A stretch of 64,000 bases of DNA from the NCBI GenBank assembly GCA_002337145.1, contig DDFK01000001.1, forward strand, positions 961,501 through 1,025,500, given 5' to 3'. Every line of letters starts with the position of its first letter. The stretch's first letter is position 1. Shown piece after piece: positions 25,425 to 34,200 of this stretch. This stretch comes from Chitinophagaceae bacterium UBA1930. GTDB taxonomy: Bacteria > Bacteroidota > Bacteroidia > Chitinophagales > Chitinophagaceae. A model generated the notes under the pieces. The model saw only the letters and a list, made by a program, of their open reading frames with translations, did not search any database and was not told the origin of the DNA. Position numbers and translations under genes: made by a program.

Positions 25425-25449
25425 AAATTCTCGACCAATTCTCGACCAA
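25425..25449. repeat. Tandem 11-base repeat next to tRNA-Leu
   Basis: ATTCTCGACCA occurs twice in direct succession about 40 bases beyond the 3' end of tRNA-Leu, just past its terminator. Short direct repeats at this place can be recombinase core or accessory sites, so this is one candidate for the element-chromosome junction. Confidence 0.35.
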
Positions 25450-25451
25450 AT

Positions 25452-25478
25452 AAAAAAGCCGACCATCTCTAGTCGGCT
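25452..25478 (-). terminator. Terminator of the tRNA transcript
   Basis: On the minus strand the stem AGCCGAC / GTCGGCT is followed by TTTTTATT, nine bases after the 3' end of tRNA-Leu. Confidence 0.8.
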
Positions 25479-25486
25479 GTAATCCG

Positions 25487-25572
25487 TGCCCCAGGCGGGA
25501 ATTGAACCCGCACTCGCATTGCTGTGAACAGGATTTTAAGTCCTGCGTGTCTACCAATTCCACCACCAGGGC
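25487..25572 (-). tRNA. tRNA-Leu (anticodon TAA)
   Basis: The minus strand begins GCCCTGGTGGTGGAATTGG, as in bacterial leucine tRNAs. It has the anticodon loop CTTAAAA with anticodon TAA, a long variable arm typical of class II tRNAs, and the T-loop GGTTCAATTCC. The acceptor pairs GCCCTGG with CTGGGGC (two G-U pairs), and the discriminator is A. CCA is not encoded. The 86-base length fits tRNA-Leu. It is the nearest classic target for the P4-type integrase. Confidence 0.95.
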
Positions 25573-25623
25573 ATCCCTTCACGCTAGTGAAAAAAAATCC
25601 CGACAAATTAGTCGGGATTTTAG

Positions 25624-25696
<73 letters not shown>

Positions 25697-25771
25697 CTGT
25701 GATAAGAACTTTAATTATTTGGGATTGCAAAAATAGCAATCCAAAGTTCTCTACAAAATTTTTTTTGAAAT

Positions 25772-25975
25772 TTATTTATACTCTGGAGTAAATTTTGAGC
25801 TACTCTGTACTTCTACATCGGGTTTGCCTTTGTAACGTTGTGTGTACAAACGGAAACATCCTGCATTGATGAAGGCCAAAACGCAAAACACTTGCAAGTA
25901 AAATAAGAACCTCGAAGAATTTACCCAACTGCTGGTAAAGTCTTTCTTGCTGTTATCTTGAATATCTTGTGACAT
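25772..25975 (-). CDS. Small single-pass membrane protein, unknown function
   Basis: A 67-residue protein with one membrane segment (RFLFYLQVFCVLAFINAGCF) between a polar N-terminus and a basic C-terminal part. The frame is open to 25996, but the inner ATG at 25975 (MSQDIQDN) gives a more natural start. It is co-directional with the glycosyltransferase region but separated from the tRNAs by an AT-rich gap. The family is not recognised. Confidence 0.55.
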   Translation of the reverse strand: MSQDIQDNSKKDFTSSWVNSSRFLFYLQVFCVLAFINAGCFRLYTQRYKGKPDVEVQSSSKFTPEYK

Positions 25976-26019
25976 AGTTATTAGTTGCTGCTGCAAAAAT
26001 AGGGATGCGGGTTAAATTT

Positions 26020-27063
26020 TCACAGCTTATTCTGAATATTTTCGGAGAATGTTTTCTTTTTGGCAATAAAGTATTGCCAAACGATTGAGCCATTGTATAC
26101 ACCATCTAGTGTATTAAGGGGCTTCCTTTTATAGTTATGGCCCTTTGTTCCGGTAAACCACCAACCAACCACTGCTATATGGGCTTTGGCAATGGCCCTG
26201 AACATTTCTGTATCGCCACTAAACAGTGCGTTGAACGCGGCAACAATATCCAACACAAACCGTGCGGGCAGTTTCCATATTTTTTCTGTTACAGGCAGGT
26301 TCTTGGAAAGCATGATGAGGTTGTTGCGAAAGTTCAGGAATGTTTTCCTGAAGCCTTTTTGTAAGGTACCGCCACCAACATGGTACACCACAGATGCCGG
26401 TACGGTATAGATCGTATTGCCTGCCAGTTGTATTCGCCAGCAAAGGTCTATCTCTTCCATATGGGCAAAAAAGTATTCATAAAAACCGCCAGCGGCATGG
26501 TACACGTTACTCCTTACAAACATGGCTGCACCGGTGGCCCAGAATATTTTTTGTGCATCGTTGTATTGCTGTTCATCTCTTTCACAATCGTCAAACATCC
26601 TTCCCCTTGCAAAGGGGTAGCCCAATGTATCTATCCAGCCGCCTGCTGCACCTGCATGTTCAAATAGGGTTTTTTGATGGTACGATAGCACTTTGGGCTG
26701 ACAGGCCCCAACCTGCTTGTCCTGTTCCATCCATTCAATAATGGGCTCGATCCAGTTAGGGGTCACTTCCACATCGGAATTAAGCAGCACGTAATAATCT
26801 GCTTCCACTTTTTTTAATGCCCTATTGTAGCCACCTGCAAAACCCAGGTTTGGTGTACCGAGTAGCAGTTCAATATCGGGGTAGGCATTTTTCAGGAATT
26901 CTATGCTGTCATCAATAGACGCATTGTCTGCAACAATTACTTTTTTGTTTGCATAGGTTGATGCAAGCACAGATGGCAGGAACTGCTCCAAGTAATTTCT
27001 TCCATTATAATTCAATATAACGATTGCTACAGATGGTATTGACAAGTGAGCTATTTTTTGCAA
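26020..27063 (-). CDS. Family 2 glycosyltransferase (rhamnosyltransferase-like)
   Basis: A 347-residue GT-A fold transferase that moves a sugar from a nucleotide sugar to a glycan or lipid acceptor at the cytoplasmic membrane. Seen: AIVILNYNGRNYLEQFLPSV at the start, VIVADNASIDDS, the nucleotide-binding YYVLLNSDVEVTP (DxD-like), and the acceptor-side GGFYEYFFAHMEEIDLCWR motif typical of WcaA/RfbF-like rhamnosyltransferases. The exact sugar is unknown. It stands alone, with no polysaccharide cluster around it. Confidence 0.88.
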   Translation of the reverse strand: MQKIAHLSIPSVAIVILNYNGRNYLEQFLPSVLASTYANKKVIVADNASIDDSIEFLKNAYPDIELLLGTPNLGFAGGYNRALKKVEADYYVLLNSDVEVTPNWIEPIIEWMEQDKQVGACQPKVLSYHQKTLFEHAGAAGGWIDTLGYPFARGRMFDDCERDEQQYNDAQKIFWATGAAMFVRSNVYHAAGGFYEYFFAHMEEIDLCWRIQLAGNTIYTVPASVVYHVGGGTLQKGFRKTFLNFRNNLIMLSKNLPVTEKIWKLPARFVLDIVAAFNALFSGDTEMFRAIAKAHIAVVGWWFTGTKGHNYKRKPLNTLDGVYNGSIVWQYFIAKKKTFSENIQNKL

Positions 27064-27129
27064 AAATAAGGCAGCAGTTTGTTGTATGCCTATTTAATAA
27101 GTAAGGCTGTATAACAAGTATTGATATGC

Positions 27130-27177
27130 ATAAAATCATGAACGCTTTGAAGTATCTCAAAGCGTTCATGATTTTAT
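27130..27177 (-). terminator. Perfect 21-base inverted repeat terminator
   Basis: ATAAAATCATGAACGCTTTGA (split 27130-27150) is exactly complementary to 27157-27177 across a six-base loop, and the right arm includes the stop codon of the Spy-like gene. T-rich arms on both strands suggest a bidirectional terminator or a stabilising 3' hairpin of the sigma-factor operon. Confidence 0.65.
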
Positions 27178-27770
27178 CGTGGAGGATGGTTTCCCTGCTC
27201 TCTATCTTCTGGTGGCGGCGGCCGTTGATCATCACCATCGCTTGGCGGCGGCGGCCTGTGGCCATCTTTACCCATAGGTGGTGGGCCATCCCTTCGTGGC
27301 TGCATGCCGGGTGTCATCCGTAAGGCTTCTTTTATGATAGTATCAAATTTTTTGCGTTGCTCTTCGTTTTTGCAAAGCGTACGTACTTTTTGAAAATGCA
27401 GGAAGACCCTTTTGTCAAAGCTCACCTCTTTCTCCCCTACTACATGCAGTGCCTGTTGCAAGATGCTGTCACTCACATTGGGTTGTTGCAATAAATTAAA
27501 CAATGCATCTTTTGCGGCCCTTGTTTCTTCACGCAGGCTATCCATACTTTTTTGATGCTCGTTCCTTAGTTCGGCATAAGCAAGTATCTGGGTGGAGTCC
27601 ATTGCTAGCTCCTTTACAATAAACGCATAGGGGCCACCAATGGGAGGATGGTATGGCGGCAGTTCGTTTTGCCGTTTCTTTAACCAGAAAAAGGCAAGCG
27701 TTGCTATATTGGCAATCAGCAGTAATATAATAACGGTGCTTAATACCCTGCTTTTAGTAATTGTGTTCAT
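27174..27770 (-). CDS. Spy/CpxP-like periplasmic protein with Pro-rich tail
   Basis: A 198-residue protein with an N-terminal membrane anchor (about 8-30) and a helical periplasmic domain rich in Glu/Gln/Lys (about 60-150), as in the Spy/CpxP/CnrX group of envelope-stress sensors and chaperones. FLHFQKVRTLCKNEEQRKKF resembles the LTxxQ-type helices. The tail is a Pro/Asp/Arg-rich repeat region. It is the third gene of an ECF sigma/anti-sigma unit, so a role in sensing envelope or metal stress is likely. Confidence 0.68.
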   Translation of the reverse strand: MNTITKSRVLSTVIILLLIANIATLAFFWLKKRQNELPPYHPPIGGPYAFIVKELAMDSTQILAYAELRNEHQKSMDSLREETRAAKDALFNLLQQPNVSDSILQQALHVVGEKEVSFDKRVFLHFQKVRTLCKNEEQRKKFDTIIKEALRMTPGMQPRRDGPPPMGKDGHRPPPPSDGDDQRPPPPEDREQGNHPPR

Positions 27771-27782
27771 ACTATCGGTTTA

Positions 27783-28100
27783 TCAGTATCCGGTTGAAGA
27801 ATTGAGTCCGTATGCATTTGCGAAGCCCTGTAATGTAGATGCATCGGAAGTATTGTTACCCGTACTGGATTGTTTGTTTGTATGTGTTGTAAGCAAAAAA
27901 ATATTTGCTGCCAGCAGTAGGGTCAATGTTGCTATTACCCAAACAGGCTTACGCATTGGCAATGGTGCATCTTGTTGTTGGCCCAACCTGCTTTCAAGTT
28001 TTGCATGTACCCTTGTATGAAAGAATGGTGGGGCTTCGGCCTTTTGCATCCCATCAATGCTGTTGATGGTGTTTTCTATTTTGTTGTACAAATTTTCCAT
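27783..28100 (-). CDS. Putative membrane-bound anti-sigma factor
   Basis: A 105-residue protein: an acidic and helical cytoplasmic N-terminus (1-45), one membrane segment (about 52-70), and a short Ser/Thr/Asn-rich periplasmic tail. It lies 11 bases downstream of the ECF sigma gene and 12 bases upstream of the Spy-like gene, the usual place and layout for a small anti-sigma factor. No zinc-binding HxxxCxxC motif is seen, so the assignment rests on context. Confidence 0.62.
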   Translation of the reverse strand: MENLYNKIENTINSIDGMQKAEAPPFFHTRVHAKLESRLGQQQDAPLPMRKPVWVIATLTLLLAANIFLLTTHTNKQSSTGNNTSDASTLQGFANAYGLNSSTGY

Positions 28101-28111
28101 AACGTTATCGT

Positions 28112-28687
28112 TTATGAATGATTGGTATAGTAGTCTTTTAATGTCTTCCGCAAATTTTCTTTTGCTCTGTGCATCAGTGCTTCCACTGCTTTTTTACTTG
28201 TCTGCATCACTTCGCATGTTTCTTCGTAGCTCAATCCTTCTACCTTGATTAATGCAAAAGCCACACGTTGGTTGTTGGGCAGTTGCTGCATTGCCTTGAA
28301 CAGTGTGGCCGATTCCTCTTTTTTGTCTAACTGTATGCCCGGGTGATGGAAGTCTGCCACTTGTTCTTCTTCTTTTTGGCCAATGCCAAAAACATTTTTT
28401 ACCAGGTTTACCCTTTTCTTGGTTTTCTTTTTGCGTTCGCTATCCAGTGCCTTGGTTATTGCAATACGGTATAGCCAGGTAGAGATCTTACTGTCGCCCC
28501 TAAAATGCCGTACACTCAAATAGGCCTGTACAAAAACCTCCTGTGCTACATCTTCTGCTTCCTGAACCTGTTGCACTATGCCCAATACCGTATTGTAAAC
28601 CATGTGCTGGTAGGCCTGTACCAATTGGGTAAAAGCCTGTCTGTTGCCTTGCTGCAGTTGCTGTATCAATAAGGTTTCGTTCAACAA
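28112..28687 (-). CDS. ECF RNA polymerase sigma factor
   Basis: A 191-residue sigma-70 family protein of the extracytoplasmic-function type. Region 2 (AFTQLVQAYQHMVYNTVLGI...EDVAQEVFVQAYLSVRHFRGDSKISTWLYRIA) binds core and the -10 element. Region 4 (LPNNQRVAFALIKVEGLSYEETCEVMQTSKKAVEALMHRAKENLRK) is the HTH for the -35 element. It heads an operon with a membrane anti-sigma candidate and a Spy-like protein, so it probably responds to envelope stress. Confidence 0.93.
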   Translation of the reverse strand: MLNETLLIQQLQQGNRQAFTQLVQAYQHMVYNTVLGIVQQVQEAEDVAQEVFVQAYLSVRHFRGDSKISTWLYRIAITKALDSERKKKTKKRVNLVKNVFGIGQKEEEQVADFHHPGIQLDKKEESATLFKAMQQLPNNQRVAFALIKVEGLSYEETCEVMQTSKKAVEALMHRAKENLRKTLKDYYTNHS

Positions 28688-28763
28688 AGAATGCGGGTTC
28701 TTGGGTTTAGACGTGGGAAACTAAGCAAACCTTTGCCATCGGTAAAATAATGTTTGTCCATAT

Positions 28764-28797
28764 AAAAAGGCCCAGCAATTGACATTGCCGGGCTTTC
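28764..28797 (-). terminator. Intrinsic terminator
   Basis: On the minus strand AAAGCCCGGCAAT / ATTGCTGGGCCTTTTTA forms a strong hairpin with a four-base loop downstream of the DUF187 hydrolase gene. Confidence 0.82.
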
Positions 28798-28822
28798 ATT
28801 AACTATTAGGGTATCCAGGAAA

Positions 28823-30913
28823 CTATTGAACAACAATGGTTGATTGTTGCGTATTGTTGTTGATTAGTACTTGCAGGTAGTACGTTCCACTTGCCAGTGT
28901 ATTGTTTATTTTAATTATTGTGGTAGCATTGCCCGTTTGTAGGTTGCCTTGTTGCATGGTTCTGCCAACTGCATCCAGTATCCTGTATTGAACTTTGTTT
29001 AACAGTTGTTGGGAGAAACTCAGTTGCAAATCCGCACCCCGCTTTACCATTGTTGGGTACACTTTTATGGCCGAAGCTTTTTCGTTTATTGCCAGGCTAC
29101 GTATTGGGCTATATGTAAAGCTCCCATCCCTATCCATTAGCTTTATACGGTAATTGATTGTTCCCGAAGCGTTGCTCAAATCATCTTCAATACTGTACAC
29201 ATTTGTATTGGTGCTATTGTTTGCTGCCAGCTTTTTGTACAAACCGAAACCGGTATTGTTGCTATTTTTTTCAATTTCAAAATGACTGAAGTTTATTTCG
29301 TTACTGGTTACCCATTTCAGTTCGGCCTTATTGGCACCCTGTTTCTTAACCGTAAAATCCAGCAATTGCACAGGCAGTACCGTGTTTACAGAAGCGGTAT
29401 TTGTCGGCTGCGATTCGTTGTGCAAACGGTCCAGGGCCGTTACTACATAATAGTACAATGTATTTGTCTGTATGGTATTGTCAACATAAGCTTCCGCATC
29501 GTTCCATAAAATGGCCAAGAGGTTGTTGGCATTGGTCATATCAACAGGTGCACTGGTTGACCGGTAGATAGCAAAGCGTTTTACTTTATCCATTTCATTG
29601 GTGGCAGCAGCAGGTTTTGTCCATGAAAGGTTTACCGTATTGCTTGCAGTGTACACTGCTGTTAAGGATGTTGCGGCAGCGGGTGCAGTATTGTCCTTCC
29701 ATGCCATAGTGGGCTGCAATGCAGGTTTGCTGAAGAGCAGCTTAAGGCTATCGGTAAATCCGAGTTTATTGTTACGCAAACTGGTGGTATTGTAAACAAT
29801 CTGGCCTGCTATGGCGGTGCTTTGCCTGTTGAGCCTAACCTGGTTCGGTACCTGCCGGTTGTCTGTTGCAAAAGCAGCATTCTGTGCCGCGTCCCCTACT
29901 TTATAGCCTGCCATGCCGCTATAGATATGCCTTCCAAAAGCATTGTTGTTCCACCAAGGTATCAGTATGCTGTAATCCGATCCCGACTGTCCCATGTACC
30001 AATATATCTGCGGGGCCAAATAATCTACCCAACCTTGTTGTTGCCATAGGCGGCTATTGGCATATAGGTCTTTGTAGTGCTGTGTGGCACCGCTGCTGGT
30101 ATTACTGCCATTTACTGCATCGCTGGCCTGACTTAACCAAATGCCTGATGGAGAAATGCCAAATTTTACCCAGGGTTTTTCGGCCCTGATGCTATCGCCC
30201 AAACGTTTTACCAAAGAGTCCACATTAGACCTACGCCAGGCGGCTTTGGTACTGATGCCACGTCCGTACAATGCATATTCGGCATCGTCGGTATAAGTGC
30301 CTGCACTTGGATAGGGATAGAAATAATCGTCAAAGTGCACGCCATCAATATCGTACCTGCGAACAACATCCATTACCACTTTGATTACGTAATCCCATAC
30401 GGCAGGTATGCCAGGGTTCAGTATGCGTTGCGAACCTGCTGTCATGATCCATTCAGGATGCTGGTTGATGACATGGCTACTGTGCAGTGCGGCAAGGGTG
30501 CTTGTTGTGGCGTTGCCCAATGCCCTGTAGGGATTGAACCATGCATGAAATTCCATTCCCCTTTTACGGGTTTCGGTAATCATAAATTCCAATGGGTCAT
30601 AATAAGGGCTTGGTGCAGTGCCTTGCGTGCCTGTAAGGTCTGCACTCCAAGGCTCGTAGGGGCTTGGGTACATGGCATCGCATTGGCTACGTACCTGTAC
30701 AAACAAGGCATTCATGCCTGTGAGCCTGTGTTCTTCTACACGTTGTATAAAAGTGGACTGTTCCTGTGCCGATGTTGCACCACTACTTGGCCAGTCGATG
30801 TTTCCATAGGTTGCCAGCCACGCTGCCCTGAATTCACGCTTGGGCGGGTTTTGCGAGAAACCCATTGAACAAAACATGCACAAGGCAACTGTGAGATAAA
30901 TTCTGTGTTTCAT
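28823..30913 (-). CDS. GH10-like (DUF187/GHL10) hydrolase with Fn3 and T9SS sorting domain
   Basis: A 696-residue secreted enzyme. A signal peptide (ALCMFCSMGFSQ) leads into a TIM-barrel glycoside-hydrolase-like 10 domain (about 25-390: REFRAAWLATYGNIDWPS, GMEFHAWFNPYRAL, YDIDGVHFDDYFYPYP). The acidic pair in HFDDYFYP is the likely active-site region. A fibronectin type III domain follows (about 410-510), then a C-terminal T9SS sorting domain ending TYYLQVLINNNTQQSTIVVQ. Family members act on surface polysaccharides or peptidoglycan-like glycans; the substrate here is unknown. Confidence 0.87.
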   Translation of the reverse strand: MKHRIYLTVALCMFCSMGFSQNPPKREFRAAWLATYGNIDWPSSGATSAQEQSTFIQRVEEHRLTGMNALFVQVRSQCDAMYPSPYEPWSADLTGTQGTAPSPYYDPLEFMITETRKRGMEFHAWFNPYRALGNATTSTLAALHSSHVINQHPEWIMTAGSQRILNPGIPAVWDYVIKVVMDVVRRYDIDGVHFDDYFYPYPSAGTYTDDAEYALYGRGISTKAAWRRSNVDSLVKRLGDSIRAEKPWVKFGISPSGIWLSQASDAVNGSNTSSGATQHYKDLYANSRLWQQQGWVDYLAPQIYWYMGQSGSDYSILIPWWNNNAFGRHIYSGMAGYKVGDAAQNAAFATDNRQVPNQVRLNRQSTAIAGQIVYNTTSLRNNKLGFTDSLKLLFSKPALQPTMAWKDNTAPAAATSLTAVYTASNTVNLSWTKPAAATNEMDKVKRFAIYRSTSAPVDMTNANNLLAILWNDAEAYVDNTIQTNTLYYYVVTALDRLHNESQPTNTASVNTVLPVQLLDFTVKKQGANKAELKWVTSNEINFSHFEIEKNSNNTGFGLYKKLAANNSTNTNVYSIEDDLSNASGTINYRIKLMDRDGSFTYSPIRSLAINEKASAIKVYPTMVKRGADLQLSFSQQLLNKVQYRILDAVGRTMQQGNLQTGNATTIIKINNTLASGTYYLQVLINNNTQQSTIVVQ

Positions 30914-30914
30914 T

Positions 30915-31124
30915 TTATTGAATTCCTTCCGTTTGTTTTTTTCTTCTTTGTTTTATTTTATTGGCACCATAGCCAACGCCTGCTGCAACCAATAAGGAGA
31001 GCCCACCATCAATGGGCACATCATCCGTATCATCGCCAAAACCCGGCTGTGCATGAAGCAGGCAGGGAACCAGGAAAAAAGCTGCAAGAACAATAAGCTG
31101 TATGGTTGATATTTTCAGTTTCAT
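30915..31124 (-). CDS. Small PID-CTERM-type exported protein
   Basis: A 69-residue protein with a signal peptide (LIVLAAFFLVPCLLHAQ), a very short acidic stretch (GFGDDTDD), then VPIDGGLSLLVAAGVGYGANKIKQRRKK. The PIDGG motif, hydrophobic helix and basic tail form the PID-CTERM tripartite sorting signal of Bacteroidota exosortase-like systems. The mature product would be only about 10-15 residues plus the signal, so it may be a marker or structural peptide. Its stop lies two bases from the DUF187 gene start, so the two are co-transcribed. Confidence 0.75.
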   Translation of the reverse strand: MKLKISTIQLIVLAAFFLVPCLLHAQPGFGDDTDDVPIDGGLSLLVAAGVGYGANKIKQRRKKQTEGIQ

Positions 31125-31218
31125 AGTATGCGTTTATTTGAGTGAAGGTTTAGTATTGTATGGCTTGGATGTTGAACCGGCCATAACAAGACCAACCAAC
31201 ACCCAAGCCATGAACATG

Positions 31219-34200
31219 TTATTGTATTACCAGTTTTTCGGTTTTCTTATCTGTAGCATTGCTTAATGTTACATAGTAGGTACCTTTTGCCAAACCTTTT
31301 ACATTGATGCTGATTTGACCACTTTGTACATTACCGGCATCTACTGTTTTTACTGCTTTGCCTGCTGCATTCACAATGCTGATGCTTGTGTTGGATTTGT
31401 CAACATTGCTAAAGCTTACCTTAACCACATCTGTTGCCGGGTTAGGACTTAGCTTAACAGAGAATGTAGATACCAATACAGTTGGTTGTGGTGTTGGTTT
31501 GAATACAAGTTCAAACCTGCTTTCTCCTTGACTTGCCGCATCTGTATTTGTTGAAAAATTATAAGTAGTGCCTTGTTCCAACTTTGTTAAGATAGACAGG
31601 TATTTATCGTTTAACCACAAGTCGGTTCCTGCTTCAATATCAACATCGGCAGCAGTAAGTGTATAGCTCCTGTTGACTGTGCTTTGTAAGCCCAATTGTA
31701 TTGCTTCGTTTGTATTGATCTTTCTGGCATCGATAGACAATTTTTCTTTATCTGACGACAGTGTATAGAAGTTCACGTCTGGGTTAATCATTTTTGCACC
31801 ATCGTTTTCATCCTTTGTTGATTTTGCCTGTGGCTGAAGGAATACAAGCAACCTGTCCCAATTGATGGCATCGGTACTTAATTTCAACTGGATGGAATTT
31901 TTACCGAATGCACTTTGGTTTGTCCTGAAAAGGGTTTGTGCAGTACCCGATACCTTGCTTGTTTGCGGGAAGGTAATGGATGGCGATGCACCGGTTGCAA
32001 TTACAAAGAAGGCGCTGCTTGATGGCAATACATAAGAGCTGGAAAAAGGCGTGTTAACATAGGCACCTTTCAATGCAGCATTAGGGTCCCATGTCCAGAA
32101 ACTTGTACCCAAGTTGCTTCTTGTTGTAAGGCTTAGATCAACCTGCGATGCAAATGGGTTGCCTACAAAGTTGTAATTGCTTCCTGCATTCACCAAGTTA
32201 ATGGCAACGGGTCCTCCATTATCTGTCAATGCACCACTGGTAGATAGTGTCACATCTGCTGGTGTTGGTGTTGTACCATCCAGTCCAGTGCCTTTAAACC
32301 CGCCACGGATCAGTACACGCACACCTTGGTTCTGTGGCCAGCTTCCTGCATTTACCGTGGTGTATTGCTGCCATCCATCGGCACCTGCACCACTTGATGC
32401 AGCCGTATTGTAGCTGTATGCTGAAGGTGCATTGGTAGCAGTTTCTGTACATCCATCGCAGGTATTGGCAGAACCAGGATTGCTTGCCAGGCCAGCCGTA
32501 TTGCCGGTAATATCAATCTGACTGGTTAGTACACTTAAATTCATTGCCGCATTGAAAGGATGGCTAAAGAAGCGGAATGCACGGCGGCCACCTGGCACGA
32601 TACGCTCTAAGGTAACATTGCCTGTGATAGAGTTGCCACTATTTACACCGGCATTGGTAAGGTCTGCAATCCTTCCTGTATTGATGTAGCCCGCTTTCAG
32701 GTAAAGGTAGCCGCCAGTTGCCAGCGTTGCACCGTTTACGTTACCAAAAGAAACAGTGCCGGTAACGTTTACTTTACCAATACCCAATGTGCGGCTAATG
32801 GTTGCACCAGCTGCATTTGACAAAGTAAAGTCCTGTATGTTTATAAAACCAGATGTACCAGCAAGTGTTATGGCTTGTGGCGTTGTTCCATTTAAAACTA
32901 AACCTGCTGTGCTACCTGAAATTTGTCCGTTGTTTGTTATATCGCTTGATACGGTTAATGTGTTTGTACCAGAGATGGTTAATGTGCCGTTGTTGACAAG
33001 TTGCTTGATAGATGCAGCAGTTGCCAGCGTTGGCATATTGTTGGCCGTTGGTGGAATATAAACCGATACGGCACTAGGTACGCTATTACCAACCCAGTTT
33101 GAACCAGTACTCCAATCTGTACTAGTTGCAGACTGGCTCCATTTATATGGAGCTTCGTATGCACCTATTGTTGGGATAGCGGCACGTGTTACACCTATAA
33201 TATCGGATGTAACAAGGCCGATAGAGGCACCCACTAAACCGTTTGCTGTGGGCAATAGGTTGGTAGTACTTACAAAACCAGGATTGAGATTAACGCTGTT
33301 GGCATCCTGGCTTGATGCTGTTTGCCATGCAGAAAGGGTTTGGTAATCCGTTGCGTTGTAGTAACCAACATATCCTGAAGCTGTATTAGCGACGTTGATA
33401 AAAAGATCATTGTTATCTGCCGTAAAAGTTCCTCCTGTTCCTGCACGACGAACAGCCCACACTTTCATGGAAGACTCATCCATAAAAACAACATTGTTTT
33501 TTGCAATCATCGTACCAGTTGGTGCACCTTCTGCTGCAGTTGCAAATACTATCCCTGCAATAAAAGATGTCCCAAAATTTGTCATATTAGTTAGGTCTGG
33601 AAAATAAATTGAATTATTGTAAACATTGGAAGTACTGGAACCAATATGCCTAATGCCATATATCTTGCTATTTGTCACTGCGGCTGTTGTTTGGAAACCC
33701 CTAATTACATTGTTATAAATATTTACAATTTTAGGCGAGCTTAAGCCGTTGTCTATTGCAATAATGCCATTGCTCGTTCCTGACGAATTGTTTAGCGTAG
33801 AAAGCTTGGTAAATGTGTTATTGTAAATATTAAATGTACCAGCAGCAGATGTCAAACTATTTGTAAGATATATTGCTGCCCCGGCTCCAGAACCCAATTG
33901 GTTATCAACGCTAATAGTATTATCGGAAATAACAGCATCAGCCACATTATTGAATGACAGCGGACGTGTACCTTTTGCAAACACTGTATTTCCCTGAAAG
34001 GCAATACCGGTATTACCCACCGTTGAAGCACCAGAATTGGTAAGACTAATTGCTATTGCACCATTACCTCCAATACTATTAAGCGTATTATTCAGTATGG
34101 TCAAGTTATCTGGGGTAAGATTCGATACATTGAAATAATTTGTTACATTAAATGGTGCAACAGTATTACCATTGGTAGAGTTACTCGTAATAATACAATT

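Noticed and set aside
31160..31211. ATGGCTTGG / CCAAGCCAT inverted repeat downstream of the T9SS beta-helix gene
   Set aside because: The short arms are separated by more than 30 bases without a T-tract, so chance is likely.
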